Source: CAZCPB01 sp044223975 (lineage in GTDB: Bacteria > Planctomycetota > Phycisphaerae > Phycisphaerales > UBA1924). From it: 64,000 bases of DNA. Shown one piece after another: positions 39,521 to 55,332 of this stretch (the first letter of the stretch is position 1; each line of letters starts with the position of its first letter). The notes beneath the pieces were generated by a model. The model was not told where the DNA came from, did no database searches, and saw nothing but the letters and a program-made list of their open reading frames with translations. Made by a program: the position numbers and the translations under genes. The DNA is taken from positions 1 through 64,000 of the forward strand of contig JBGALI010000016.1 in the NCBI GenBank assembly GCA_044223975.1, written 5' to 3'.

Positions 39521-41254
39521 ATGGAACGGCTTTCGCCCACAATCGTCAAGGCCAACCTGTTGCTGCAGGCGGGCCAGGTCCTGGAGATGAGGGCGCTCCT
39601 CCAGGCACATCTGCGCCGGCAGCCCCGCGATCATCACGGCGTGCGCCTGCTGGCCCTGGCGCACGCGCTGAACGGCGAAGTAGACCAGGCCGTCTTCCTC
39701 GCGCAGCGGGCGCTTGAACTCGCCCCGGACGACGCGCCGACGGCGGCCCGCGCGGCCAGCGTCATGGGGGTCGTGGGCCGCACCGCCGAGGCCGTCACGC
39801 TGTACCGCAAAGCGCTGGGGCTCAACCCCGACGATCTCGACGCGCTCGAAGGGCTGGCGATGCTGCTGGTGATGGAGCAGGCGTACGAGGACGCCCGCCC
39901 TCTGGTGGAACGAGCCTTGGAGCTTCAGCCCGGCGACGGCACGTTCACCGTCCTGCTCTCGGCGACCCGTCAATCGCTCGGGCACGGCCCGGAAGCGCTG
40001 GCGATGCTGGACGGCGCCCTCGCCGAGAACCCTGACGACGAGGAACTTCTGTACGCCCGCGCTTCCGCTCTGAACTACGTGAGCAGCGCCGACCCTGCGG
40101 AGATCGCCGCGGCCCACCGGCGCTACGGCCAACGCAAGCTTGCGTCGACCGGGGAACCGCTGCCCCCGGCCCCGCCGAGGAAGCCCGGTCCCCTGCGCAT
40201 CGGCCTGGTCTCACCGGATTTCCGTGCGCACTCGGTCGCGTACTTCGTGGAGCCGCTGCTGCGGGAGCTCGACCGCGCCCGGTTCACGCCCGTCGGGTTC
40301 TCGACCAACGGCGCCAAGGACGCCATGACTTCGCGCCTCCGCCCACTGCTCGCCGAATGGCACGAGATGTTCTGGCTCAACGATCGGCGCGGAGCCGAGC
40401 TGGTCCGGGCGCGCGACATCGACATCCTGATCGACCTGTGCGGCCTGACGTCGGGCGAGCGGCTGGGGATGTTCGCCCTGCGGCCCGCGCGGGTGCACGC
40501 CACGTACCTGGGCTACCCCAACACGACCGGCCTTCCCGCGATGGACGTCCGTTTCGTCGACGCCATGACCGACCCGGAGGGCTTCGAAAGCCGGTGCACG
40601 GAGAGGCTCATCAGGCTCGACGGCTGCTTCGTGTGCTACGGGCCCTCCGGGCAGATCGCGCCCGAGCCGCGGGAACGTGACCTGACGGGTGGGGTCACGT
40701 TCGCGTCGTTCAACGTGCTGAGCAAGATGAACGACGAAGTGATCGAGAAATGGGTCGAAATCGTGAACGGCGTTCCGGGCTCGCGACTTCTGCTCAAGGC
40801 GGCCGTTCTCAAGAGCGAGTCCGCCCGTGCGGACCTGGGCTCGCGCTTCGAGCGGGCGGGCTTGGCGCCGGACCGCCTCGAGATGCTGGGCTGGGTGGCG
40901 AGCAACCCCATGCTGCTCTACGAGCGCGTCGACATCGCCCTCGACCCGTTCCCCTACAACGGAACGACCACGACCAGCGAGGCCCTGTGGATGGGCGTGC
41001 CGGTGGTGACGCTCGAAGGGAACACCCATGCCGGAAGGGTGGGCGTGTCCCTCCTAGGGCACGCGGGGATCCCGGAATTGGTCGCCCGCTCTCCGGCGGA
41101 ATACGTCCGCATCGCCACCGCATTGGCCACCGATCCGCGACGCCTGGGGGAGTACCGGCGGACGCTGCGCGCTCGCGTGGCCTCGACCATCGCCGACGGC
41201 GCGGCGTTTGCGCGCCGGTTCGAGCGGGCCCTCGAGCAGATCGCCCCACGCTAG
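39521..41254 (+). CDS. TPR/GT41 glycosyltransferase (OGT-like)
   Basis: 577 aa. The N-terminal 200 residues are tetratricopeptide repeats (AVFLAQRALELAPDD, AVTLYRKALGLNPDD, ARPLVERALELQPGD). From about 225 the GT41 domain begins (RIGLVSPDFRAHSVAYFVEPLL). It continues with DILIDLCGLTSG, ARVHATYLGYPNTTGLPAMD and PFPYNGTTTTSEALWMGVPVV. This is the architecture of O-GlcNAc transferase relatives; in bacteria they glycosylate proteins such as adhesins. It lies 9 nt ahead of uvrB. Confidence 0.9.
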   Translation: MERLSPTIVKANLLLQAGQVLEMRALLQAHLRRQPRDHHGVRLLALAHALNGEVDQAVFLAQRALELAPDDAPTAARAASVMGVVGRTAEAVTLYRKALGLNPDDLDALEGLAMLLVMEQAYEDARPLVERALELQPGDGTFTVLLSATRQSLGHGPEALAMLDGALAENPDDEELLYARASALNYVSSADPAEIAAAHRRYGQRKLASTGEPLPPAPPRKPGPLRIGLVSPDFRAHSVAYFVEPLLRELDRARFTPVGFSTNGAKDAMTSRLRPLLAEWHEMFWLNDRRGAELVRARDIDILIDLCGLTSGERLGMFALRPARVHATYLGYPNTTGLPAMDVRFVDAMTDPEGFESRCTERLIRLDGCFVCYGPSGQIAPEPRERDLTGGVTFASFNVLSKMNDEVIEKWVEIVNGVPGSRLLLKAAVLKSESARADLGSRFERAGLAPDRLEMLGWVASNPMLLYERVDIALDPFPYNGTTTTSEALWMGVPVVTLEGNTHAGRVGVSLLGHAGIPELVARSPAEYVRIATALATDPRRLGEYRRTLRARVASTIADGAAFARRFERALEQIAPR

Positions 41255-41263
41255 CATTGCCCG

Positions 41264-43501
<2,238 letters not shown>

Positions 43502-43516
<15 letters not shown>

Positions 43517-44239
43517 GTCGGCGGATTCGGCCTCGTCATCGCTCGCCGACTCGTTTGCTTCGGAATTCGTGGCTTCGATCGGATCGAAGAACCGGCTCTC
43601 GTCCATGTCGTCATCGCACGGGCCCGCGGCTTCCTCGGTCTCGAGGATCACCACGCCCTCTCCATCTTCCGCGTGAGAAAGCTGCACATCGTCGCCCGCG
43701 TCCGTCGTGTCGACGACTTCTTCGTCTGTTCTGATCGTCATGATCACATCGTTCTCGTTCGTCTCGTCGGCCGTCACGACGAGCATGGGCTCGTCCTCGG
43801 CGTCGGGGCAGGGCGAGTAGTCCTCCTTGAGAAGCGACCATTTCATCAGGTGCCCGTCCATGTCGAACTCGACATCGTCGAGCGCCACACCCGAGGGCGG
43901 GTATTCGATTCCCTCGCACGGCGGATCGATCGACGAGAACGCGACCGCGTAGCCGCGCTCGTTCAGAACGAGGCGTGACATCGGCATGATCTTGATCATC
44001 TCGAGCGTCCGCACGGGCCAGCGGGTGATCGGAAGGTCCTCAAGCGTCCCGTCGTCGTGCTGGATGGAGATCTGGAGTTCACGCACGGCGGGCTGTTCGG
44101 GGGCAATGACGACGACCGCCCGCTCGGGAGACTCTCCGCAGGACTCGGAGGCGTCGACGGAATCGACCGAGCACGCACCCATGGGGACGGCGAAGAGCCC
44201 GAGCACGGCGAGCACGAGTTTGAAGTGGCGCGAGTTCAT
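43502..44239 (-). CDS. Acidic lipoprotein, hypothetical
   Basis: 245 aa. A signal peptide with likely lipobox (LGLFAVPMGAC) precedes a body of unknown fold. From about 150 the sequence is rich in Asp/Glu and ends in an acidic low-complexity tail (SEANESASDDEAESADSD). GGAGG lies ahead of the ATG at 44239. It is convergent with uvrB and the two ends overlap by 15 nt. No family recognised. Confidence 0.6.
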
Positions 44240-44366
44240 GCGGGGCCTCCTGGAGAGTTCTGGTGTGCCTCCCCTTTCGACCCGTTCGCCCGCGTCGTGC
44301 GACTATTTCGATCCCGGCCATTCCTGCGCCGATTCACGTCAGATAACCCTCGCCCTACACTCCGCC

Positions 44367-44576
44367 GTGCAGCCAACGACCCCCAACGCCCCCACCACGC
44401 CCGAGCAATTCCGTCGCCGTCTCGGGTACTACCTCGTCGGCTTGGCCGTCGGGTGTGTGCTGCTGGGGATGCTCCAGGTTTTTCGCAGCCGCGAGGCCGC
44501 GGCTCAGAGAGCGGCGGAAGCGGCGGCCGGCGCCGAGTCCGAATCCCCGGCACCCGCGGCAACGAATCCTCGCTGA
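44367..44576 (+). CDS. Small single-span membrane protein
   Basis: 69 aa from a GTG start: QPTTPNAPTTPEQFRRRLGYY, then one membrane span (LVGLAVGCVLLGMLQVF), then an Ala/Glu-rich tail. No family recognised and no strong ribosome-binding site. It is supported mainly by its protein-like hydrophobic pattern and its place before uvrA. Confidence 0.45.
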   Translation: MQPTTPNAPTTPEQFRRRLGYYLVGLAVGCVLLGMLQVFRSREAAAQRAAEAAAGAESESPAPAATNPR

Positions 44577-44640
44577 CGCCGTCTGCGCGCGGCGCGAGTC
44601 GCGGCGTCTACCATCGGGCTGATTTTCACGGAGGAGTACG

Positions 44641-47892
<3,252 letters not shown>

Positions 47893-47915
47893 GCGCCGAA
47901 CGTTATGCTTGCGCG

Positions 47916-48242
47916 ATGAGCCCGAGCAATCCGAACGAGCAACCGACGCCCTTTCAACGCGCACGCGAAGTGTTTCGCTCGTTAGTGCCGGCTCTGGTCG
48001 CCGAACTGCTCATGTGGATGCTCATCATCGGCGTAGGTGCCGGGCTGCTGTTTCGTCAGCGCTGGATTTCGGTAGTCTGTCTCGCCTTGCTGGTTACTCC
48101 GGTGCTTCTGGTGTTTTACAGGGTTGTTTCTGCAGTCTTCCGCCCAACGGTCGCCCGCTGGCAGCGCACCACTGCCGTCGTACTCATCGTCATGCTGCTG
48201 CTCGCCGCCGGCCTCGTGGTCATACTCCTCCGTGGGCCGTGA
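47916..48242 (+). CDS. Small membrane protein, hypothetical
   Basis: 108 aa, 23 nt behind uvrA. Three hydrophobic segments are visible (ALVAELLMWMLIIGVGAGLLF, ISVVCLALLVTPVLLVFYRVV, AVVLIVMLLLAAGLVVILL). No known domain. It may be cotranscribed with uvrA, but no functional link is evident. Confidence 0.6.
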   Translation: MSPSNPNEQPTPFQRAREVFRSLVPALVAELLMWMLIIGVGAGLLFRQRWISVVCLALLVTPVLLVFYRVVSAVFRPTVARWQRTTAVVLIVMLLLAAGLVVILLRGP

Positions 48243-48369
48243 TCACAAAGGACGAGCAGCCTCGAACGATCTCACTCCATCCAGTCTTTAATATTCTCGT
48301 TGCCCAGTGGTGTACTGCCGGCGTACCACGACCCGTTCCAATTGACCGCGCCGACAAGGAATCTCAACC

Positions 48370-48930
48370 ATGCTGACCTTGCAGTCGCTGTGGCTCGTCG
48401 TCCTCGCCAGCGCCGGCGCCGTGTTCGTCGCCAGCTGCGTCGTCTGCATGGCCCTGCCCATCCACAAGAAGGACTACAGGAAACTCGGCGACAAGGAAGA
48501 TGGCCTCCGTGGCCTCGTCCGCGGCATGGCGCCGGGCGTCTACATGTTCCCGTTCTGCACGCCCAAGGAAGAACGGACCGACCCCGCCGCGGCACAGCGC
48601 GTAAGAGAAGGCCCGTGGGGGATTCTCAGCGTGCAGCCCCGCGGCTGGAGCATGGGGCCCATGCTCGGCCTCTGGTTCCTGCACATGGTGATCGTGTCGT
48701 TCTTCGTCGCGTATATCACCCGCGCCTCGCAGCACGCCGGGGCGCACTACCTCGACGTGTTCCGCGTTGCCGGCGCGGCAGCGCTGCTCGGTCATGGGGC
48801 TGGGGCCCTGCCGTCGTGCATCTGGAACGGTCGCCCGTGGAGCCAGCTCCCGGGCCAGCTCTTCGACGCGGTCGTGTACGCCCTGATCACGGCGGGGATG
48901 TTCGGTTGGCTGTGGCCCAAGGTCGCGTGA
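48370..48930 (+). CDS. Conserved-type membrane protein, hypothetical
   Basis: 186 aa. It starts with a membrane span (LWLVVLASAGAVFVASCVV). A soluble loop includes HKKDYRKLGDKEDGL, and further spans lie at about 100-116, 133-147 and 164-181. The segment WNGRPWSQLPGQLFDAVVYALITAG has a conserved look. Function unknown. Confidence 0.65.
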   Translation: MLTLQSLWLVVLASAGAVFVASCVVCMALPIHKKDYRKLGDKEDGLRGLVRGMAPGVYMFPFCTPKEERTDPAAAQRVREGPWGILSVQPRGWSMGPMLGLWFLHMVIVSFFVAYITRASQHAGAHYLDVFRVAGAAALLGHGAGALPSCIWNGRPWSQLPGQLFDAVVYALITAGMFGWLWPKVA

Positions 48931-48960
48931 GGGCACAGGCCCGGGCGCAATCCCGCACGC

Positions 48961-49242
48961 TCAGAGCGTGGACTTGAGCTCACGGTCAAACTCGGGCACC
49001 AGCCGACGAGCCCGGGCGGCATCGAAGGCCGCGGGCAGGTCGGCCGTATGGGCGAGCAGAGACGTGACCACGGCCTCCACCACCCGCGAGGGTGCCAGCC
49101 GGCCCCCGCTCCAGTGGTCGTGGTCCACCCACGCCAGCGTGACGGTGTGCTCGCTCACGTGCCCGTCGGCGTGCGTGATGCGCACGCCGTAGCGCCAGCC
49201 GTGGCCGGATTCGGTCTCAGATTCGACGAGCACTTGCGTCAC
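48961..49242 (-). CDS. Small hypothetical protein
   Basis: 93 aa from a GTG start at 49242, which has AAAGGA upstream. The ATG-like start at 49377 lies before non-protein-like sequence. Visible features are HTVTLAWVDHDHWSGGRLAPSRVVEAVV followed by LPAAFDAARARRLVPEFDREL. This looks like a folded small protein that occurs near other planctomycete genes, but no function is known. It is divergent from the MacB-type permease gene. Confidence 0.55.
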   Translation of the reverse strand: MTQVLVESETESGHGWRYGVRITHADGHVSEHTVTLAWVDHDHWSGGRLAPSRVVEAVVTSLLAHTADLPAAFDAARARRLVPEFDRELKSTL

Positions 49243-49394
49243 TTCGAGCGATCCTTTCGGTACACCACCATACGATTCGACCGGACCCGCGGCCGGGTTG
49301 AGCCCCGTGGTGGGGAAACACGAGCCGCGCATCTCCAAGATCGGCTCAAGCTCTCCCTCCTCACCTCTCCGCGTCACCGCTTCCTCATTCCACC

Positions 49395-50738
49395 ATGACC
49401 TTTCTCCTCGAAACCACCCGCCTGGGCCTCAGCAACCTCCGCCTGCACCTCCTGCGGTCGGTGCTCACGGCCCTGGGCATCATCCTGGGCGTCGCGGCGG
49501 TGATCATCATGGTCAGCCTGGGCGAAGGGTCCAAGCGCGACGCGTTGATCCAGATCGAGCGTCTGGGCGCCCGCAACATCATCGTCCGCGCGCAGAAGCC
49601 CCCCGAGACCAACCAGCCCCAGCAGCAGAGCGGCAAGGGGCGCACCAGCTTCACCATCCGCTACGGCATCACCCGCGACGACCTCGAGGTCATCCGCTCC
49701 AACTTCCCCGACGCCGAGGACATCGTGCCCCTCAAGGAAGTCGGCGGCCAGATCATCCGCGGCGGGGCCCGCCGCACCAGCCAGGCCTACGGCACCACGC
49801 CCGAATTCGTCCGTGTCGCCAAGGTGAGCACCGCCCCCGGCGGCCGCTACCTCACACCCTCGGATATCGAGGAGCGAGCCCTGGTCGCCGTGGTGGGCGC
49901 CGAGATCGCCAAGCAGTTCTTTCACCTTGAAAACCCGATCGGGCAGACCATCCGCATCGACGACAAGGCGTTCACCGTGGTGGGCGTGCTCCAGCCCGTC
50001 GGGCTCGCGGGCGGGCGCGGCGCGGCACTCATCGGCCGCGACCTGGACCTCGACGTCCACATCCCGCTCACGACCGCGCAGTCGGTCTTCGGCGACGCCA
50101 TCTTCCGCCGCACCAGCGGCTCGTTCCAGAGCAGCGAGATCCCCATCTCCGAGGTCTATCTCGCCTCGCCGTCGCGCGAGCGCGTCATGACCGATTCGTC
50201 GCGCCTCACCCGCCTCATGAAGTCGCGCCACACCGACCAGAACGACTTCATCATCCACGTGCCCTACCAGCTCCTGGAGCAGGCCGAGCGCACGGCATTC
50301 CAGTTCAACATGGTCTTCGGCGCCGTCGCCGGCATCTCGCTGCTCGTCGGCGGCATCGGCATCATGAACATCATGCTCGCGACCGTCACCGAGCGCACCC
50401 GCGAGATCGGCATCCGCCGCGCCATCGGCGCCACCCGCACGCACATCCTGACCCAGTTCCTGGTCGAGACCGGCGTGCTCTCGACCGTCGGCGGGCTCAT
50501 CGGCGTGGGCGTGGGCGTGGGCGGCAGCCTGGCCCTCGACGGCGCGGCACCGGTTTTCCCGAAGCTCCCGTGGGTCGGGCAGTACTTCGACCCCGGGTTC
50601 CAGCTCCCCACGCACGTGACGATGTGGTCGATCGTGCTGGCCTTCACCGTCGCGGCCCTCACCGGCCTCATCTTTGGCATCTACCCCGCGCGCAAGGCGG
50701 CCAAGCAGGACCCGATCGTGGCCCTCCGGCATGACTGA
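49395..50738 (+). CDS. MacB/FtsX-type ABC permease
   Basis: 447 aa. An N-terminal span (LRSVLTALGIILGVAAVIIMVSLGEGSKRD) is followed by a periplasmic MacB-core domain. A C-terminal FtsX domain contains GGIGIMNIMLATVTERTREIGIRRAIGATRTHIL and ends FGIYPARKAAKQDPIVALR. This is the standard MacB/YknZ permease for efflux or lipoprotein handling. No ATPase gene is next to it, so its partner must be elsewhere. Confidence 0.9.
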   Translation: MTFLLETTRLGLSNLRLHLLRSVLTALGIILGVAAVIIMVSLGEGSKRDALIQIERLGARNIIVRAQKPPETNQPQQQSGKGRTSFTIRYGITRDDLEVIRSNFPDAEDIVPLKEVGGQIIRGGARRTSQAYGTTPEFVRVAKVSTAPGGRYLTPSDIEERALVAVVGAEIAKQFFHLENPIGQTIRIDDKAFTVVGVLQPVGLAGGRGAALIGRDLDLDVHIPLTTAQSVFGDAIFRRTSGSFQSSEIPISEVYLASPSRERVMTDSSRLTRLMKSRHTDQNDFIIHVPYQLLEQAERTAFQFNMVFGAVAGISLLVGGIGIMNIMLATVTERTREIGIRRAIGATRTHILTQFLVETGVLSTVGGLIGVGVGVGGSLALDGAAPVFPKLPWVGQYFDPGFQLPTHVTMWSIVLAFTVAALTGLIFGIYPARKAAKQDPIVALRHD

Positions 50739-50863
50739 TCAGCGGGGAGTGGGGAATGGGCAGTGGGCAGTCGCGAAATGCATGATCGAAATGGGCGCCG
50801 GCCGGCCCATGCGCCGTGCCGCCGACTGCGGCCTTGAGCGGTCGGCGCGAATCGCGTCCTTTC

Positions 50864-50898
50864 AAAAAAAACACCAACCGACGAATCGTCGGTCGGTG
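50864..50898 (-). terminator. Rho-independent terminator of infC
   Basis: A 13-bp stem (50872-50884 with 50886-50898, one G-T type mismatch) is followed on the minus strand by eight T (50864-50871). It is located 78 nt behind the infC stop. Confidence 0.88.
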
Positions 50899-50976
50899 CA
50901 TGAGTCCTTCAAAGCCACCAGGGAGTAGCCGCGGCTTGGAGGGGTCAATGGGCTCTTTTCGCCATTGCCCTCCCCG

Positions 50977-51708
<732 letters not shown>

Positions 51709-52122
51709 GGTCAGGACTCCTTGGAAAAACGCCGGAGCGCCGGGCCGGGATACACCCCGACCGCGCGGGCACAACGTCCCGTGGCGGCGGCTGATGGACG
51801 CGTGATGGAAGAAACGGGCGCGGTCATGATGCGCCCGGGGCCGAAACGCAGGTTGCACGAGATGACGACGCGACGAGACAGGCGCCCAGCACCATCGGCG
51901 AACCACCGAATGTCTTCATCTCGCTCATCAAGTCCCGCAGTATGCTCGCGACAGGCGTCGGCACATCCGACTCTCCCAAAAGCCTAACCCGCCCGGACCC
52001 CGGAAGCAAGGGAATTGGAAAAGCGACTCAGGAACGCGTAGGCGCCGTAACAGGCCAAATTCCACCGATCCCCCCACTCCGTCACTCCGTCACTCAGTCA
52101 TTTCGTCACTCCGTCACTTCCC
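51709..52122. other. infC upstream region
   Basis: About 410 nt between the kinase gene and infC, both on the minus strand. It should hold the infC promoter and leader. Near the kinase stop it contains an 8-bp repeat array (52075-52120). A 61-aa minus-strand frame at 51824-52009 is not convincing. Confidence 0.5.
52075..52120 (-). repeat. 8-bp tandem repeat behind kinase stop
   Basis: Five units on the plus strand (CACTCCGT x2, CACTCAGT, CATTTCGT, CACTCCGT) plus a partial. It begins 3 nt behind the stop of the Ser/Thr kinase gene. On the kinase strand it reads as GTGACGGA, the version that contains TGA in every frame. Confidence 0.9.
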
Positions 52123-53619
52123 CTACATCCTCAGCACCAACTGCACAATGTTCACCGCCACGCTCAGGACCAGCATCACCAGCATCAGAACGAAAAGCGG
52201 CTGGCTCAGCAGGGGCTTGCTGTCACCCTTGCGGCTCTGGTCGACCGGGACCTCCGACGGAGCCGCGGCAGCCTCGGCCTGGGCCAGGCCGGCAAGGTCC
52301 ATTCCCAGCACTTCCTTATGGGCAAGGATCGGCGGCTTTCCATCCCGTACCGCCCGCAGGTCGACCAGCACATCCCTGCAGTTCTGGTACCGGGCCCGGG
52401 GGTCCTTGGCCATCATCATCTCGATGACCTCGGAGACGCCCGCCGACAGCTTGGGGTTCACGTGGTCCGGCGGGACCAGCTCGGCCTTGAGGTGCTTGTG
52501 CATCACCGCCGACGGGTTCTTCCCGTCGAACGGGACGTTCCCCGTGACCATGTGGTACAGCGTCGCGCCCAGCGAGTAGATGTCCGCGGGCGGGCCGATC
52601 TTGATCTCGCCGCGGATCTGCTCGGGCGAAATGTAATACGGCGTGCCGAAGGCCTTGCCCGCCTCGGCCTCGGCCGCTTCCTTGTCGGAGATGCCGCGGG
52701 CCAGGCCCATGTCGGCCAGCTTCGCGACGCCCTCCTTGGTGATCATGATGTTCTTGGGCTTGACGTCGCGGTGGATCAGCCCCTTGGCGTGCGCGTGCTC
52801 GAGCGCATCGGCGATCTGCAGGACGATCTCGACCGCCTCCTTCTCGCTGAGCTTCTTGTGCTTGACGATGTCGTCGTACACCGTCCGCCCGTCCACGTAC
52901 TCCATCACGAAGTAGTGGAACTCGCCGGCCTTGCCCACGTCGAAGGCCTGCACGATGTTGGGATGGTTGAGCTGTGCCGCGGCACGCCCCTCGGCGTAGA
53001 ACCGGTCGATGAACTGCGGGTTGGCCGAGAACTTCTTGGGCAGCACCTTGATCGCGACCGTGCGGTCGAGGCTGATCTGGCGCGCCTTGAAGACGGTCGC
53101 CATCGCGCCGGCGCCCAGCTTCCCCAGCAGCTTGTAGCCCGGGATCTTCTGCTGGCTGCGCTCGGCCTCGAGGATCTGCCGCAGGCGGGAGACCTGGCGC
53201 TTGGTGACGTACTCGTTGTCGACCAGGAGCTGCACGAGCGAACGCTGGTTGGCGTCCTCGCGAACGACCTTGGCCTGCTCCAGGCAGTGCTGCACCTCTT
53301 CGGGCGTTGCCAAGCCCTGGTCGATCACCAGCCGGCCGACGAGGGTGTCCAGGTTCGTGCCGCTCTTGGCCGCTTCCTGCAGCGCGATCTCGGCGTCGGC
53401 CACCGGCGAAACCGGGCCCGCGGGAGCGGTGTCGCCCGAGCGGTTGGGACCGGTCTTTCCGGCTCCCGATTGGCCTGCCGCGGACTGGCCTGCCGCGGAT
53501 CGCTCCGCGCCTGATGAATCGTCCATCCCGGGCTGTGGCTGCGCTTCGCTCAAGGGTCCTTCCCGAATTCCTGCCGCGGGGCGGTAGGCCGCTTCACTGC
53601 GCGGGGCCGCGGATGCCAT
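52123..53619 (-). CDS. Ser/Thr protein kinase, membrane-anchored
   Basis: 498 aa. A Ser/Ala/Gly-rich start (to about 75) and a helical module (LVGRLVIDQGLATPEEVQHCLEQAK) precede the kinase domain. That has Gly loop LGKLGAGAMATVFKAR (about 160), VAIKVL, HRDVKPKNIM (about 280), DMG in place of DFG (LADMGLARG) and SPEQIRG. The C-terminus has one membrane span (PLFVLMLVMLVLSVAVNIVQLVL, about 476-496), so the kinase faces the cytoplasm. The ATG at 53619 has GGAGG ahead. Confidence 0.9.
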   Translation of the reverse strand: MASAAPRSEAAYRPAAGIREGPLSEAQPQPGMDDSSGAERSAAGQSAAGQSGAGKTGPNRSGDTAPAGPVSPVADAEIALQEAAKSGTNLDTLVGRLVIDQGLATPEEVQHCLEQAKVVREDANQRSLVQLLVDNEYVTKRQVSRLRQILEAERSQQKIPGYKLLGKLGAGAMATVFKARQISLDRTVAIKVLPKKFSANPQFIDRFYAEGRAAAQLNHPNIVQAFDVGKAGEFHYFVMEYVDGRTVYDDIVKHKKLSEKEAVEIVLQIADALEHAHAKGLIHRDVKPKNIMITKEGVAKLADMGLARGISDKEAAEAEAGKAFGTPYYISPEQIRGEIKIGPPADIYSLGATLYHMVTGNVPFDGKNPSAVMHKHLKAELVPPDHVNPKLSAGVSEVIEMMMAKDPRARYQNCRDVLVDLRAVRDGKPPILAHKEVLGMDLAGLAQAEAAAAPSEVPVDQSRKGDSKPLLSQPLFVLMLVMLVLSVAVNIVQLVLRM

Positions 53620-53933
53620 CGGCAACCTCCGTCCGAGCCCCGTTCGCGGGGCGTAGGGTATCACACAACGCGTGCGGCCGCCCGAACGGGCTTCAGAAAC
53701 GCCATCGGCCGCGGGACCCGGCATAGATGGGCCCCAAGGCGCTACGCGACCGGACGGGCGGGGGTTGCCAAACCGGCCATGAAGTTGCCGGTCCGGAACC
53801 CTGCTTTGACGATGCAAGGGGCGAGAACAACAAACCGGACGCAACCGCACGGGCGTGGACGGCGAACAGAATGCTCGGGATCGGCGCGCTCGCGGCCGCT
53901 CGCCGTCGGTAGGCCCTGATCGCGGGCCAAGGC

Positions 53934-53962
53934 TTGACATCAGCTCGATTCTTTGCTCTACT
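53934..53962 (+). promoter_or_regulatory. Sigma-70-type promoter of prepilin gene 1
   Basis: TTGACA (53934-53939), a 17-nt spacer and TCTACT (53957-53962), 120 nt ahead of the first prepilin-like gene. The second prepilin-like gene has a similar pair with the same -10 hexamer. Confidence 0.6.
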
Positions 53963-54082
53963 TTGTAAAGAGTCTGTTCAATCTGGGTTCGTGGCGGGCC
54001 GTTCTGGTTCCGCCCAATGGCTCAGGACAATCAGGACCACGTGAGGGGCTCGCGGCCACGGGGACCGCCTAGGGGCACTGCC

Positions 54083-55012
54083 ATGGTGAATCGCAAGCGT
54101 CGTCAGGGCTTTACGCTGATCGAGTTGCTCGTGGTGATCTCGATCATCGCGCTGCTGATCTCGATCCTGCTCCCGTCACTGGGCAAGTCGCGCAAGGCCG
54201 CGAGGATGGTCCAGTCCATGAGCAACCTCAAGGGGCAGAACGTTGCCTCCAGTTCCTACCGCGACGACATGAAGGGCTTCATGCCCTGCACCCTGGCGTA
54301 CTACCGCGGTGGAACGCCGTGGTCCAAGGCCGATTCATCCAGGACTCCCAACGACTACCTCGTCGGCTGGTGCACGTGGTCCTACGGCGGCAAGAACAGC
54401 GGCACCAAGTCCAAGTACGCCGGCGACAAAACGGGCTTCGATATCGAAGCGGCCGACCGGCCCCTGAACCCGTACGTCTATCCCAACCTCAAGTTTGAAG
54501 CGCCGGCGTGGACCTACCCCCAGACCCCGACCGGCGCGGCGTGCATGGACAAGAACTACCCGGACCGTGACAAGGCCGATGCCGCCGTCTTCAAGGATCC
54601 GTCCGACAAGATCGACTACCAGCAGAACTGGCCCAACCCGGACACCAAAAACTTCCTGTCCGCATATGAGGCCGTTGGCAATACGTACCAGTTCAATGCC
54701 AAATGGTGGGGGCCGATCTACGGCAAGGTCGGAGACTTCTTTAAGTCATTTAACTTCGGCGCCGCCCGCATGGCCCAAGCCGACAACTTCCAGCCCTCCC
54801 GGTTCGTGTGGGTGCACGACCAGACGGCCGACCTTGTGGTCAATTCGAACGCCAAGTTCCGCCTCAAGAACGGCTACGACGACTACAACAAAAGCGTCAT
54901 GGGCTTTATGGACGGGCATGGCGCCTATCTCACCGTCATCGGCGGAGGCTCGGACGAGGCCTACTCGAACGATAAGTACACGTTCGTGTTCGAGGACCTG
55001 CGCATCAAATAA
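54083..55012 (+). CDS. Prepilin-type protein 1 (H-x9-DG-like pseudopilin)
   Basis: 309 aa. A short basic leader MVNRKRRQG is cut before FTLIELLVVISIIALLISILLPSL, the class III (type IV pilin-like) signal and N-terminal helix. The body has ADRPLNPYVYPN, FVWVHDQTAD, NGYDDYNKSVMGFMDGHGAYLTV and a terminal FEDLRIK. Such single pseudopilins are numerous in planctomycetes and have unknown roles. The ATG at 54083 directly precedes the leader. It is paralogous to the gene at 55690. Confidence 0.85.
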   Translation: MVNRKRRQGFTLIELLVVISIIALLISILLPSLGKSRKAARMVQSMSNLKGQNVASSSYRDDMKGFMPCTLAYYRGGTPWSKADSSRTPNDYLVGWCTWSYGGKNSGTKSKYAGDKTGFDIEAADRPLNPYVYPNLKFEAPAWTYPQTPTGAACMDKNYPDRDKADAAVFKDPSDKIDYQQNWPNPDTKNFLSAYEAVGNTYQFNAKWWGPIYGKVGDFFKSFNFGAARMAQADNFQPSRFVWVHDQTADLVVNSNAKFRLKNGYDDYNKSVMGFMDGHGAYLTVIGGGSDEAYSNDKYTFVFEDLRIK

Positions 55013-55040
55013 TCCGCCCCTCCGCTAATTTCGAAACCGC

Positions 55041-55071
55041 GCGGGCAGGGCTCGGCCTGCCCGCTTTTTTT
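55041..55071 (+). terminator. Rho-independent terminator
   Basis: GCGGGCAGG (55041-55049) pairs with CCTGCCCGC (55056-55064), 6-nt loop, followed by seven T (55065-55071). It closes the first prepilin-like gene. Confidence 0.95.
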
Positions 55072-55125
55072 CACCCGACAAAGCTGTGGAAGGCCGTTGC
55101 GCGGGTAGGCGCGTAGGATGAGCCC

Positions 55126-55332
55126 ATGACCAAGAACGACAAGATCAAGCTCGGAACCGCGGCGGGAGTATTCGTCATTGCCGCCGTGCTCATCGCATGG
55201 CAGTTCTCCAACAGCGGTGACCGGATGACCAAGCTCGACCCGGAAATGGCCGGGCCGGAGGTTCAGGCGCCGAAGAACCCCAAGGGCCAGGTCGAGACAG
55301 AGTTCGGCAACCGAGCCGTTCCGCCCCGCTGA
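55126..55332 (+). CDS. Small single-span membrane protein
   Basis: 68 aa. A basic start MTKNDKIKLG, one span (TAAGVFVIAAVLIAWQFSNS) and a short polar C-terminal part. It lies between the two prepilin-like genes on the same strand, with an RBS-poor start (the preceding GTAGGATGA is weak). Unknown role; the position suggests a link to the pilin-like genes. Confidence 0.55.
   Translation: MTKNDKIKLGTAAGVFVIAAVLIAWQFSNSGDRMTKLDPEMAGPEVQAPKNPKGQVETEFGNRAVPPR

Noticed and set aside
51824..52009. 61-aa minus frame ahead of infC
   Set aside because: No ribosome-binding site and no recognisable pattern; more likely part of the infC leader.
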